Assembly: GCA_038521865.1 (NCBI GenBank) | Contig: JBCBKO010000003.1 | Location: 186,001 to 250,000 of the forward strand | Length of the DNA stretch: 64,000 nt | Source: CALBPI01 sp038521865 | GTDB taxonomy: Bacteria > Pseudomonadota > Gammaproteobacteria > Steroidobacterales > Woeseiaceae | Reading direction: 5' to 3' | In this document: one piece after another, positions 8,325 through 16,753 of the stretch | Layout of the letters: the number at the start of each line of letters is the position of its first letter | How positions within the stretch are numbered: position 1 is the first letter of the stretch | Position numbers and translations under genes: made by a program | The notes under the pieces: model-generated | Database searches by the model: none | Told to the model about the DNA's origin: nothing | The model's input: the letters and a program-made list of their open reading frames with translations, nothing else

Positions 8325-8862
8325 CTAATGGCGCGACCTCGATCAGCGTCATGCTGATCACTGCCAGCCCAAACCCAAGCAGTGCGCCAACGATAACGTC
8401 GCTTGGATAATGCAGTCCGAGCACTACGCGCGAAATGGCGACAAGAATCGCAAACGTCAACAATACCCCGAACAGCGCAGGCACGTAGGCCGAGAGCATT
8501 GTGGTGAACAAAACGGCATGTAGGGTATGGCCTGACGGGAAGCTGTATTGATCGAGCGGTGCGGTCCGGCAAACGATCTGCCCATGCGAGACGAACGGCC
8601 TCGGTCTTACCAGCCGTTCCTTCAGGTACTTATAGATGACGACCCCCGCGAGTGACGTGAAGCCAACATGAAGCATCGCCGCAACCCCCTGCCAGCCGTA
8701 TAGCACCGCTATCACCGCCATCAAGGAATACCAGAACACACCGTCGCCAAGACGACTTACAATCCGGAACAGGCCAACGACCGGTCGAAAGCGGCTGAGC
8801 CAATTCACCCGAAGGCAAACGCCAAGTTCGAGTTTATCAGCCCGACTAAGTAGCACATTCAT
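8272..8862 (-). CDS. PAP2-family membrane phosphatase
   Basis: An integral-membrane acid phosphatase of about 196 residues. All three PAP2 motifs are present: K81-x6-RP (KERLVRPRP), PSGH at 109-112, and S144R-x5-H151-x3-D155 (SRVVLGLHYPSD). Hydrophobic stretches near 43-58, 61-77, 116-141 and 155-174 are membrane segments. The family dephosphorylates lipid phosphates such as phosphatidic acid, phosphatidylglycerophosphate or undecaprenyl diphosphate. ATG 8862 is chosen over the upstream GTG 8925 because the extra residues are not family-like; neither has a good ribosome site. Neighbouring LpxH-like and GT4 genes fit lipid or glycolipid metabolism. Confidence 0.88.
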   Translation of the reverse strand: MNVLLSRADKLELGVCLRVNWLSRFRPVVGLFRIVSRLGDGVFWYSLMAVIAVLYGWQGVAAMLHVGFTSLAGVVIYKYLKERLVRPRPFVSHGQIVCRTAPLDQYSFPSGHTLHAVLFTTMLSAYVPALFGVLLTFAILVAISRVVLGLHYPSDVIVGALLGFGLAVISMTLIEVAPLVSPDTVDQWQVRWASLH

Positions 8863-9015
8863 CCTCGCACACCACAGGCACGCAGCCGTCGGGAAATTAC
8901 CCGGCGTAGAATGCGGTCGAATCACTACAGAAAGTTGAAGTAAATATTACGCTTTGGTGACCGAAAAACACCGCTTTTTCATGTGCTTGTAACAAAGTCG
9001 GCATAGTCTGCCGCC

Positions 9016-10089
9016 ATGAAAATCGCAATTGTTACGGATGCATGGCATCCGCAAACCAACGGCGTCGTAACCACCCTGTCACGAACCTCCGAGGCGCTGA
9101 GCGATATGGGGCATGACGTGCGCATGTTCACGCCCGAGCCGTATCGAACAATTCCTTGCCCGTCCTACCCCGAGATCCGATTGTCACTGTTTGCAGGACG
9201 ACACCTCAGGCGCTCGCTTGATGATTTCGAGCCGGATTCTATTCATATCGCAACGGAAGGGCCTTTGGGATTCGCGGCGCGCCGATATTGCAAGAAGCGC
9301 GGTTTGAAATTCACGACCTCCTACCACACGCAGTTTCCGGCCTATGTGCGCAAACGGTTCCCGATCCCGGAAAGTTGGACATGGGCTTTCGTACGCTGGT
9401 TTCATAATGCGGCGGAAAAAACACTGGCACCAACTCCGGCGATCGTCGCCGAGCTCGAACACCATGGATTCAAAGCGCCTGTCGTTTGGGGGCGCGGCGT
9501 GGACACCGATTTGTTTCAACCGAGTCCGGCCCATCGCGACCCGCGCAGCGGGCCGGTTTATCTATACGCCGGGCGCGTCGCCGTAGAGAAGAACCTCGAG
9601 GCATTCGCTGGCATGAAGGTGGCAGGACAAAAAATCATCGTTGGTGATGGGCCAGATTTGAAAAGACTGCAATCAAAGCACCCGGACTGCACATTCACTG
9701 GCTACAAGTTCGGCACAGAACTCGCCTCGATCATGGCAAGCGCTGATGTGTTTGTGTTTCCCAGTCGCACGGATACGTTCGGACTCGTGATGTTGGAAGC
9801 CATGGCATGTGGTGTACCGGTAGCGGCCTACCCGGTGCCGGGCCCCATCGACGTCGTTCACCATGGTCAGACCGGCTTTCTCGACGAAGACCTTGGCAAG
9901 GCCTGCGCGGAGGCGCTGAAACTTAGTCGTGAGACCTGTCGCCAGCATGCGCTGAACAACAGCTGGGCAAAATGTAGCGAAGTCTTTGCAAGCTACCTCG
10001 TCGGCGTTACAGATGAGATTCCGCCAAACGCCCCAACACCGGTGGTCGCGAACGCAGCAGAAGACGCTTCAGAGCGCGCTCCACACTAG
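9016..10089 (+). CDS. GT4-family glycosyltransferase (alpha-mannosyltransferase-like)
   Basis: A 357-residue retaining GT-B glycosyltransferase. The N-terminal acceptor domain begins KIAIVTDAWHPQTNGVVTTL, a pattern typical of the mannosyl- or glucosyl-diacylglycerol transferase branch. The donor domain has YLYAGRVAVEKN, VGDGPDLKRL and PSRTDTFGLVMLEAMACGVPV with the E-x7-E type donor-binding motif. Function is probably transfer of a sugar to a lipid at the cytoplasmic membrane; donor and acceptor are not resolved. It is divergent from the PAP2 gene and meets glpK tail to tail with only 4 bases between. Confidence 0.87.
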   Translation: MKIAIVTDAWHPQTNGVVTTLSRTSEALSDMGHDVRMFTPEPYRTIPCPSYPEIRLSLFAGRHLRRSLDDFEPDSIHIATEGPLGFAARRYCKKRGLKFTTSYHTQFPAYVRKRFPIPESWTWAFVRWFHNAAEKTLAPTPAIVAELEHHGFKAPVVWGRGVDTDLFQPSPAHRDPRSGPVYLYAGRVAVEKNLEAFAGMKVAGQKIIVGDGPDLKRLQSKHPDCTFTGYKFGTELASIMASADVFVFPSRTDTFGLVMLEAMACGVPVAAYPVPGPIDVVHHGQTGFLDEDLGKACAEALKLSRETCRQHALNNSWAKCSEVFASYLVGVTDEIPPNAPTPVVANAAEDASERAPH

Positions 10090-10093
10090 ACCG

Positions 10094-11578
10094 TTAGCTT
10101 CGAGTCCTGGCGACCGCTGAGTGCCAGCTCTGCATGAGCTGCGCGGCGTCTGTATCCGGCATTGACGGATCTGCGCTGTGATCGACCGCACGAACCTTCG
10201 TCAGGGCATCCAGCGAATCGAATAACCCGGCCTGTAATCCAGCTAAAGCCGCAGCGCCGAGCACCGTGGACTCTGTGTTGGCAGGACGTTCGATCGGCAA
10301 GCGCGTCACATCCGCCAGGAACTGGAGGAACCAGGTGTTGGCGACCATGCCCCCGTCTACCCTGAGCAGGGCGGGACTTAGCCCATCGTCTTTCATTGCC
10401 CCCATCAGATCCGCGGTTTGATAAGCGATTGACTGCAGTGTCGCGGTCACGATGGCAGCGCGATCACTGCCTCGTGTTAATCCAAAAATCGCGCCTCTCG
10501 CATCCGGATCCCAGTGCGGTGCACCCAATCCAGTAAACGCGGGAACCACCACAACATCGCGCTCGATACCATGTGATTCAGCAATGTCCGCCGTGTCTTG
10601 GGCATGATCGATAATTCCAATCCCATCGCGCAGCCACTGAATCGCCGACCCCGCAACGAAAATGCTGCCTTCAATCGCATAGGTCGTCTCTCCAGCAATG
10701 CGGTAGCCGATTGTAGACAGCAATTGGTTGTTGGACCGCACAATGGACGAGCCCGAGTTGGCGATCACGAAACAGCCGGTGCCGTAGGTGCTCTTCGTCG
10801 CACCTGGCGCAAAGCAGCACTGGCCGATCAGTGCCGCCTGTTGGTCACCCGCAATGCCACCGATGGGTATGGCACTGCCGAACAAGTCGTCTGCGGTGAC
10901 GCCGTATTCATCTACGCAGTCCCGAACCTCAGGCAAGACGGTTGCTGGAACGTTAAAGATGCTGAGCAGCTCGTCATCCCATCGCTGCGACTCGATATCG
11001 AGCAGTGCGGTGCGCGATGCGTTGGTCACGTCGGTTGCATGTACCGCACCACCTGTGAGCCGCCACAACACAAAAGTGTCGACGGTGCCAAAGGCGAGCT
11101 GACCTGCGTCGGCTTTTTCCCGCGCACCTTCCGTGTGATCGAGAATCCAGGCGAGTTTGGTTGCCGAAAAATACGGATCCAACCGCAGACCCGTCTTGCG
11201 CTCCACGACCGGACCGTGGCCTTCGCCAGCCAATCCTCGACAGATTTCAGCCGTCCGACGATCCTGCCAAACGATCGCTCGGCTAATCGGTTTGCCGGTT
11301 TGCCGATCCCAGACAATGGTTGTCTCGCGCTGGTTGGTGATCCCGATGCTCGCGACTTCGGCGGCCGAAATGTTCGCATTGTTGAGCGCATCCCGGCAGA
11401 CCGTCATCACGGAGTCCCAGATCTCTTCGGCATCATGCTCAACCCAGCCCGACTGCGGAAAGTGTTGAGTGAACTCCTGCTGTGCACTTGCAACCACTTC
11501 GAGGTTGGCGTCAAAGACGACCGCGCGGCTGCTGGTTGTCCCTTGATCAATTGCCAGAATGTAAGTCTTTTTACTCAC
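10094..11578 (-). CDS. glpK: Glycerol kinase
   Basis: A 494-residue FGGY-family kinase that phosphorylates glycerol to sn-glycerol 3-phosphate with ATP. Diagnostic segments include ILAIDQGTTSSRAVVFD at the N-terminus, GITNQRETTIVWDRQTG (about 78-94), WQDRRT (about 104-109), and the C-terminal LRVDGGMVANTWFLQFLAD. The start is GTG 11578. It stands without glpF or glpD neighbours in this window; the enzyme could feed glycerophospholipid synthesis or glycerol catabolism. The thioesterase gene lies 24 bases upstream in the same direction. Confidence 0.96.
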   Translation of the reverse strand: MSKKTYILAIDQGTTSSRAVVFDANLEVVASAQQEFTQHFPQSGWVEHDAEEIWDSVMTVCRDALNNANISAAEVASIGITNQRETTIVWDRQTGKPISRAIVWQDRRTAEICRGLAGEGHGPVVERKTGLRLDPYFSATKLAWILDHTEGAREKADAGQLAFGTVDTFVLWRLTGGAVHATDVTNASRTALLDIESQRWDDELLSIFNVPATVLPEVRDCVDEYGVTADDLFGSAIPIGGIAGDQQAALIGQCCFAPGATKSTYGTGCFVIANSGSSIVRSNNQLLSTIGYRIAGETTYAIEGSIFVAGSAIQWLRDGIGIIDHAQDTADIAESHGIERDVVVVPAFTGLGAPHWDPDARGAIFGLTRGSDRAAIVTATLQSIAYQTADLMGAMKDDGLSPALLRVDGGMVANTWFLQFLADVTRLPIERPANTESTVLGAAALAGLQAGLFDSLDALTKVRAVDHSADPSMPDTDAAQLMQSWHSAVARTRS

Positions 11579-11602
11579 CGCACTCGCCCCCTTTGAGTGA
11601 CG

Positions 11603-12139
11603 CTATCGTTCCGCTGCGACGACGGTTGTTGGGCCTAATGGTTTTCGCACTCGCATCTGCGCACCTACGGCTTCCGGCCAGGGTCCGGTCACTAGGCCCG
11701 CCGGATGCAACTTCAGGTTTTCGACGATGACTCCGGGCCACGGCGATACGCCGCGATGGTTCAGATTCACATGCAGATGCATCCATTCACAGGTCGCCGA
11801 CAATCGCCCGGTTCGCGCAGAAAACAAATACTGATACTGGTGGAGTCGTTTTTCGTCAAATGCCAGAATTCTCGCCGCAACCGCAAAAGGCTCATCGAGC
11901 ATCAGCTCGGACAGATACCTTATGTGGCACTCGACCGCGAAGGTCGAAGACCCCGTCTCCTCTCGAAGTGCGTTCGTGAGACCAAACGAATGCCACAGCG
12001 CGTCGATCGCTTCGTCCATCGCTACCATGTAGAACGCAACGTTCATATGACCGTTGACGTCGATCCACTCGGGTTTGACGACACCTTCATGCAATACCGG
12101 TGCGGCGCACTCGTCGAGCTTCAAATCGCGATCTGACAT
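11603..12139 (-). CDS. Thioesterase-family protein (hot-dog fold acyl-CoA thioesterase-like)
   Basis: A 178-residue single hot-dog domain protein. VKPEWIDVNGHMNVAFYM is the acyl-CoA thioesterase pattern with the catalytic-type Asp-x-NGH-N, and HIRYLSELMLDEPFAV continues the fold. Likely reaction is hydrolysis of an acyl-CoA, possibly carnitinyl-CoA-like given similarity to betainyl- or carnitinyl-CoA thioesterases, but this is not firm. It precedes glpK by 24 bases and is divergent from an alpha/beta hydrolase 48 bases away. Confidence 0.82.
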   Translation of the reverse strand: MSDRDLKLDECAAPVLHEGVVKPEWIDVNGHMNVAFYMVAMDEAIDALWHSFGLTNALREETGSSTFAVECHIRYLSELMLDEPFAVAARILAFDEKRLHQYQYLFSARTGRLSATCEWMHLHVNLNHRGVSPWPGVIVENLKLHPAGLVTGPWPEAVGAQMRVRKPLGPTTVVAAER

Positions 12140-12187
12140 CTGCGCAGTGTGAGATAATCCGCGGGTGATCTCAATACGGCCTTTCTG

Positions 12188-13129
12188 ATGCGTTTCGTTC
12201 GTCGTGCTTTGCTTTTTCTTGTCGTCGTTGTCGTGGTGCTTGTTGCCGTCAACTACGAACCTGATCGATCCCGTGAAGAACTGACGGCGTACATCAACGA
12301 CGCATCGAAATTTATTGATATCGAAGGGCTATCCGTCCACTACCGACGGGAAGGCACTCCAGGCGCACCGGTTTTGGTGCTGTTGCACGGCAACTCTGCA
12401 TCTCTGCATACGTGGGACGGATGGGTAGCGTCGCTCGGCGACCGTTTCGATATTGTCAGGATGGATCTGCCCGCATTCGGCCTGACAGGCCCGAATCCGG
12501 AGCGCGATTACCGAACCTCCGCCTACGTAAAATTTGTTGGCCGGTTTGCCGATTTACTCGAACTGGACCGATTTGCTTTGGCAGGTAACTCGCTTGGTGG
12601 AAACATCGCCTGGCAGTTTGCCATCGCGCAACCGGAACGCCTCAGCCACCTGATCCTGATCGACCCCTCCGGCATGCCGTCGGACGAGTATGAAATCCCG
12701 TTTGTATTCCAGCTGGCGAAAGTACCGCTAATTTCCGATGTGTTTACCTGGTTTGCGCCAGAGAGTTTGTATCGGCAGAGCCTGCTGGAAGTCTACGCGG
12801 ACGATTCGCTGGTTACCGACGAGCTCGTGAAGCGCTATCGCGACCTATCACTGTTCGAGGGCAACCGACAGGCGTTCATTGATTCCGGATTTCAGTACGA
12901 GGCTGCACCGATCACCCGCCTGAACGAGATCAAAGTGCCAACCCTGATTCTCTGGGGCGAACAGGACTTGTGGATTCCGCCCTCGGATGCCGTCCGATTT
13001 GAACGTGCGATACGCAACGCACAGTTGATTACGTACCCCGATCTGGGCCACTTACCAATGGACGAGGCACCAGAGCGCACCGCAGCCGATGCGATGCGGT
13101 TTCTGCTGGCCGAAAACGAGGCGACTTGA
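12188..13129 (+). CDS. Membrane-anchored alpha/beta hydrolase
   Basis: A 313-residue protein with an N-terminal hydrophobic helix (residues 7-22), which could be an uncleaved anchor, followed by an alpha/beta-hydrolase domain. The oxyanion motif HGN is at 67-69, the nucleophile Ser135 in GNSLGG, the acid Asp260 in WGEQDLWIP, and the base His288 in PDLGHLP. The triad is complete, so it should be an active esterase, lipase or related hydrolase; substrate unknown. It is directly followed, with no gap, by the quinone oxidoreductase gene, so they share a transcript. Confidence 0.85.
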   Translation: MRFVRRALLFLVVVVVVLVAVNYEPDRSREELTAYINDASKFIDIEGLSVHYRREGTPGAPVLVLLHGNSASLHTWDGWVASLGDRFDIVRMDLPAFGLTGPNPERDYRTSAYVKFVGRFADLLELDRFALAGNSLGGNIAWQFAIAQPERLSHLILIDPSGMPSDEYEIPFVFQLAKVPLISDVFTWFAPESLYRQSLLEVYADDSLVTDELVKRYRDLSLFEGNRQAFIDSGFQYEAAPITRLNEIKVPTLILWGEQDLWIPPSDAVRFERAIRNAQLITYPDLGHLPMDEAPERTAADAMRFLLAENEAT

Positions 13130-14128
13130 ATGAAGGCGATCGCGATTCGTGAACCCGGTGGACCGGAGGTTCTTCAACTGATCGAGACCGACAGACCATC
13201 GCCAGAAGGTCATGAGGTATTGATCGAAGTGGCCGCTGCTGGCGTTAATCGACCGGATTGCTTACAGCGTGCAGGGCTCTATCCCGTGCCGGATGGCGCA
13301 AGCCCGCTACCCGGGCTCGAGGTGGCTGGGCACATCGTCGAAGTCGGCGCTCGATGCACTCGATTCAACGTTGGTGACAGAGTCATGGCGCTGACGCATG
13401 GCGGTGGTTATGCCGAGTATTGCGTCGCCGACGAACGTCACTGTCTTTATGTACCAAAGCGCATGACGCTTGAAGCGGCAGCGGCATTTCCCGAAACCGC
13501 GTTCACGGTCTGGTCCAACCTTTGGATGCGCGCCGGCCTGACCTCGGGTGAGCGCCTGCTCGTCCATGGCGGTTCCAGCGGTATCGGGACGACCGCGATC
13601 CAAATCGCGAAGGCGCTCAGCGTACAGGTTGCGGTCACTGCGGGCACTGACGAGAAGTGCACGTTTTGCCTCGATCTGGGCGCCGATATCGCCGTCAATT
13701 ATCGCAACGGGAATTGGCAAGCCGCGCTTGCCACCAGTTGGCCTGAGGGTGTGGATGTCATCCTCGATATGGTGGGCGGACGCTACTTCGATGCCAATTT
13801 GGACGCGCTTCGACGTGGGGGACGACTATCGATCATCGCTTTGCTTGGCGGTGCTGTCGCTGAGCAAGCCAGCCTTGCGAAAATTCTGCGCAATCACCTT
13901 ATGGTCTTCGGCACGACGCTGAGGCCCCAATCGAACGACCAGAAAGCGGCTATTGCGGACGGACTGAGGAGCGCGGTATTACCCCTACTCGAGTCTGGTG
14001 AGGTAAGACCGGTAATATTTGAATCACTACCGCTTGAAGCCGCCGATCAAGCCCACACCTTGATGGAGTCGGGGAGGCACATGGGCAAGATCGTCCTGAC
14101 GGTACGAGAGGATCTCGCAAAAGCATGA
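13130..14128 (+). CDS. NAD(P)H:quinone oxidoreductase, zinc-free MDR family (PIG3/zeta-crystallin type)
   Basis: A 332-residue medium-chain reductase. MKAIAIREPGGPEVLQL, GVNRPDCLQRAGLYP and the Rossmann segment HGGSSGIGTTAIQIAKAL (about 145-162) match the TP53I3/PIG3 quinone oxidoreductase group. Zinc-binding cysteines of true alcohol dehydrogenases are absent. It reduces quinones or enones with NADPH in the cytoplasm. Its ATG follows the previous stop immediately (TGAATG), and its own stop overlaps the next start (ATGA), marking a three-gene translationally coupled unit with the hydrolase and a membrane redoxin. Confidence 0.9.
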   Translation: MKAIAIREPGGPEVLQLIETDRPSPEGHEVLIEVAAAGVNRPDCLQRAGLYPVPDGASPLPGLEVAGHIVEVGARCTRFNVGDRVMALTHGGGYAEYCVADERHCLYVPKRMTLEAAAAFPETAFTVWSNLWMRAGLTSGERLLVHGGSSGIGTTAIQIAKALSVQVAVTAGTDEKCTFCLDLGADIAVNYRNGNWQAALATSWPEGVDVILDMVGGRYFDANLDALRRGGRLSIIALLGGAVAEQASLAKILRNHLMVFGTTLRPQSNDQKAAIADGLRSAVLPLLESGEVRPVIFESLPLEAADQAHTLMESGRHMGKIVLTVREDLAKA

Positions 14129-14694
14129 ATATTTTTCTTCCATTGGTCGCATTCGCTCTCATCATGCTCTCTGTCTTTGTATTTTTCCGGCGGAAAGACA
14201 CGACCAACACTCTGTCCACAGGAACTGCGTTGCCGGAATTCACTGCCGTTCGGGAATCGGGCGAGTCCGTTTCAAGCAGCGAATTGCTTGGCAAGCGTGC
14301 CGTGATTCTCTTTGTGAGAGGGTCATGGTGCCCATTCTGCACAGAGCAAGTTGAATCCCTTACCGATCATTACCGCACCATCAACGAGGCGGGCGGCAGG
14401 TTGATCATCGTCACTCCAAAGCCGCTGGATACAACGCGCCGGGTGGCCGACCTGTTCGATGTGGAATTCGAGTTCTGGCTGGATGCGGATTTGCAGGCGG
14501 CAGACTCTCTTGGTCTTGCAGATCCAGAGGATATTCCGGATCGCTTTCAGTCTTCGTTCGGGCGCAAAACCATGCGACCTGCTGTGCTGGTCACGGACAG
14601 CAATGGAATTATTCGGTTCTCGCACCGTTCACAGAACCCGAAAGACCGCCCGAACCCGGCTCGTTTCATTCAGGTGTTCCAAACGGCAACCTGA
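14125..14694 (+). CDS. Membrane-anchored redoxin (AhpC/TSA-like)
   Basis: A 189-residue protein with one N-terminal membrane helix (residues 3-21) and a thioredoxin-fold redoxin domain. The active-site motif is SWCPFC with Cys69 and Cys72, as in AhpC/TSA-type peroxiredoxins, followed by TEQVESL and IIVTPK. It probably faces the periplasm and reduces peroxides or disulfides; the exact reaction is uncertain. ATG 14125 overlaps the oxidoreductase stop by 4 bases. It converges on the leucine-type dehydrogenase with 12 bases between them. Confidence 0.82.
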   Translation: MNIFLPLVAFALIMLSVFVFFRRKDTTNTLSTGTALPEFTAVRESGESVSSSELLGKRAVILFVRGSWCPFCTEQVESLTDHYRTINEAGGRLIIVTPKPLDTTRRVADLFDVEFEFWLDADLQAADSLGLADPEDIPDRFQSSFGRKTMRPAVLVTDSNGIIRFSHRSQNPKDRPNPARFIQVFQTAT

Positions 14695-14706
14695 TCTCGC
14701 GCGGGT

Positions 14707-15771
14707 CTAGTGGGTCGTTGCGCCTGTGCCGCGCCCGATTAGGCCTTTCGCCATTTCGTCTGCAATCACGTTAGTCGGAACCTCAAGGCGTTCAGACTGT
14801 TCGAAAATCGCTTTCAGGCGAGCGCCGATTTCTTCCACGCGCTGGTCTACCTCGGCGTCGGATGCACTTGCGCTGTATTCGCAAGCCACGTTGATGATGC
14901 CGCCGGCGTTGATCACGTAATCAGGTGCGTACAGAACGCCCGCGTTAAAGAGTAGTTGGCCGTCTTGATCCGTCGCCAACTGGTTATTGGCGGCCCCCGC
15001 TACGATGCTTGTACGCAGTCCGGCGATCGTCTTCGCATTCAGGACCGCTCCGAGTGCGCAAGGCGCAACCACATCGACATCAGCGGTGATGATCTCGTCA
15101 AGCGGCAACGGCTGTGCACCATAGGCATCGCACATATGCTCCACACGCGACTCGTTGATGTCCGCAACCCAAAGTTTCGCGCCGGCATCATGCAGTGCCT
15201 TACAAAGATTAGCACCCACGTGGCCGACGCCCTGGACCGCCACTCTAAGGCCCTCGAGCGAGTCGCGTTCGAGTCGGTATGCCACCGCCGCACGAATGCC
15301 ATGGAAAACGCCGTCCGCGGTTTTCGGAGACGGATCGCCCCCTGCCTTCCCCGCTTCGGGTGGCAAACCCGCGACGTGTCGCGTCTCGCTGGCAATGATC
15401 TGCATGGCCTCGACCGTCATTCCGACATCCTCGGCCGTGATGTAGCTGCCGCGAAGGGTTTCGACAAAGCGACCGAATGCACGCAACTGGTCTTCGGTTA
15501 CGTCCTGACTCGGATCCGCCATGATGACCGCCTTACCGCCTCCGAGGTCGAGACCGGCCATCGCATTCTTGTAGCTCATGCCCTGTGAGAGTCTCAACAC
15601 ATCGGTTACCGCGTCATTGGCATTGGCGTAGTGCCAGAGTCTGCAGCCGCCCGCGGCAGGCCCTCGATGCGTCGAATGCACCGCAATGATCGCGCGCAAA
15701 CCGGAAACCGGATCAGTGCAATGCACAACGCGCTCATGCCGCTCGAAGGCGGCATTATCAAACACACTCAT
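14707..15771 (-). CDS. Glu/Leu/Phe/Val dehydrogenase family, leucine dehydrogenase-like
   Basis: A 354-residue NAD-linked amino acid dehydrogenase. Length and the motifs GPAAGGCRLWHY (37-48), Lys68 in SYKNA, LGGGK with Lys80, and the nucleotide-binding GVGHVGANL point to leucine/valine/phenylalanine dehydrogenases rather than glutamate dehydrogenase (~420-450 residues). It would oxidatively deaminate a branched-chain or aromatic amino acid to the 2-oxo acid and NADH, cytoplasmic. This fits the bkd operon and hppD a few kilobases away. It follows trxB by 25 bases in the same direction and is probably the last gene of the pntA-pntB-trxB run. Confidence 0.88.
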   Translation of the reverse strand: MSVFDNAAFERHERVVHCTDPVSGLRAIIAVHSTHRGPAAGGCRLWHYANANDAVTDVLRLSQGMSYKNAMAGLDLGGGKAVIMADPSQDVTEDQLRAFGRFVETLRGSYITAEDVGMTVEAMQIIASETRHVAGLPPEAGKAGGDPSPKTADGVFHGIRAAVAYRLERDSLEGLRVAVQGVGHVGANLCKALHDAGAKLWVADINESRVEHMCDAYGAQPLPLDEIITADVDVVAPCALGAVLNAKTIAGLRTSIVAGAANNQLATDQDGQLLFNAGVLYAPDYVINAGGIINVACEYSASASDAEVDQRVEEIGARLKAIFEQSERLEVPTNVIADEMAKGLIGRGTGATTH

Positions 15772-15796
15772 CGATGTCCCCGTTACGAGCTAAGGG

Positions 15797-16753
15797 CTAC
15801 TCGAGCCCAAGCTCATCAATGAATTTCTCGGCATCCAGTGCTGCCATACAGCCAAACCCTGCCGAAGTGATTGCCTGCCGATAGACTTGATCAGCAACAT
15901 CCCCAGCGGCGAAAACCCCTGGCACGCTTGTCGCTGTGGCACCGCCGTCAAGACCGCTCTTGATTTCGATGTAGCCGTTGGCCATGTCCAACTGCCCTTC
16001 GAAAATGCCAGTATTCGGCTTGTGTCCAATGGCGATGAAAACGCCGTGCACATCATGCGTTTCTTTCTCGTCAGTCTGAGAGTGACGCAGACGCATACCG
16101 GTGACGCCGCTGTCGTCGCCGAGCACTTCCTCGAGCTGATGATTCCAGCGAATTGTGATGTTGCCGTTCTTCTCTTTCTCGAACAGGCGGTCTTGCAAAA
16201 TCTTTTCGGCGCGGAGTTTGTCGCGTCTGTGGACAAGGATGACTTCGCTCGCGATGTTGGACAGATACAAAGCCTCTTCCACCGCGGTGTTGCCACCGCC
16301 AATGACAGCTACCCTCTGGTTGCGATAGAAAAATCCATCACAGGTCGCACAGGCGCTTACGCCCTTGCCCATGAAGGAGGATTCGGACGGTAGCCCGAGA
16401 TACTGGGCCGAAGCCCCGGTTGCGATGATGAGCGAATCCGCGGTGTAGGTGTTGGTACCGGACAGCACGAATGGACGCTGCGACAAATCCACCGAATCGA
16501 TATGGTCGTACACGATCTCGGTATCGAATCGCTCCGCATGCGCCTTCATGCGCTCCATGAGCGCCGGACCTTGCAGCCCCTCGACGTCTCCCGGCCAGTT
16601 GTCGACATCGGTTGTCGTGGTCAGCTGTCCGCCCACTTCTGCGCCCGTGATGAGCATGGGACTGAGGTTCGCCCTCGCCGCATAGACAGCAGCCGAGTAG
16701 CCTGCCGGGCCGGAGCCCAGAATGACGGTTTTCGCGTGTTTTGAGTCGCTCAC
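15797..16753 (-). CDS. trxB: Thioredoxin-disulfide reductase
   Basis: A 318-residue low-molecular-weight thioredoxin reductase. The FAD-binding GSGPAGYSAAVYAAR (13-27), the redox-active Cys135-Ala-Thr-Cys138, the NADPH-binding GGGNTAVEEA, and the C-terminal GVFAAGDVAD are all present. It transfers electrons from NADPH to thioredoxin in the cytoplasm. Its ATG overlaps the pntB stop by 4 bases (ATGA), so translation is likely coupled to the transhydrogenase, a direct NADPH source. Confidence 0.96.
   Translation of the reverse strand: MSDSKHAKTVILGSGPAGYSAAVYAARANLSPMLITGAEVGGQLTTTTDVDNWPGDVEGLQGPALMERMKAHAERFDTEIVYDHIDSVDLSQRPFVLSGTNTYTADSLIIATGASAQYLGLPSESSFMGKGVSACATCDGFFYRNQRVAVIGGGNTAVEEALYLSNIASEVILVHRRDKLRAEKILQDRLFEKEKNGNITIRWNHQLEEVLGDDSGVTGMRLRHSQTDEKETHDVHGVFIAIGHKPNTGIFEGQLDMANGYIEIKSGLDGGATATSVPGVFAAGDVADQVYRQAITSAGFGCMAALDAEKFIDELGLE

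Noticed and set aside
10598..11596. A long plus-strand open frame of 332 codons
   Set aside because: It lies entirely over glpK on the opposite strand; the product is rich in Arg, Cys and His, has no domain and is a frame shadow of a strongly conserved gene.
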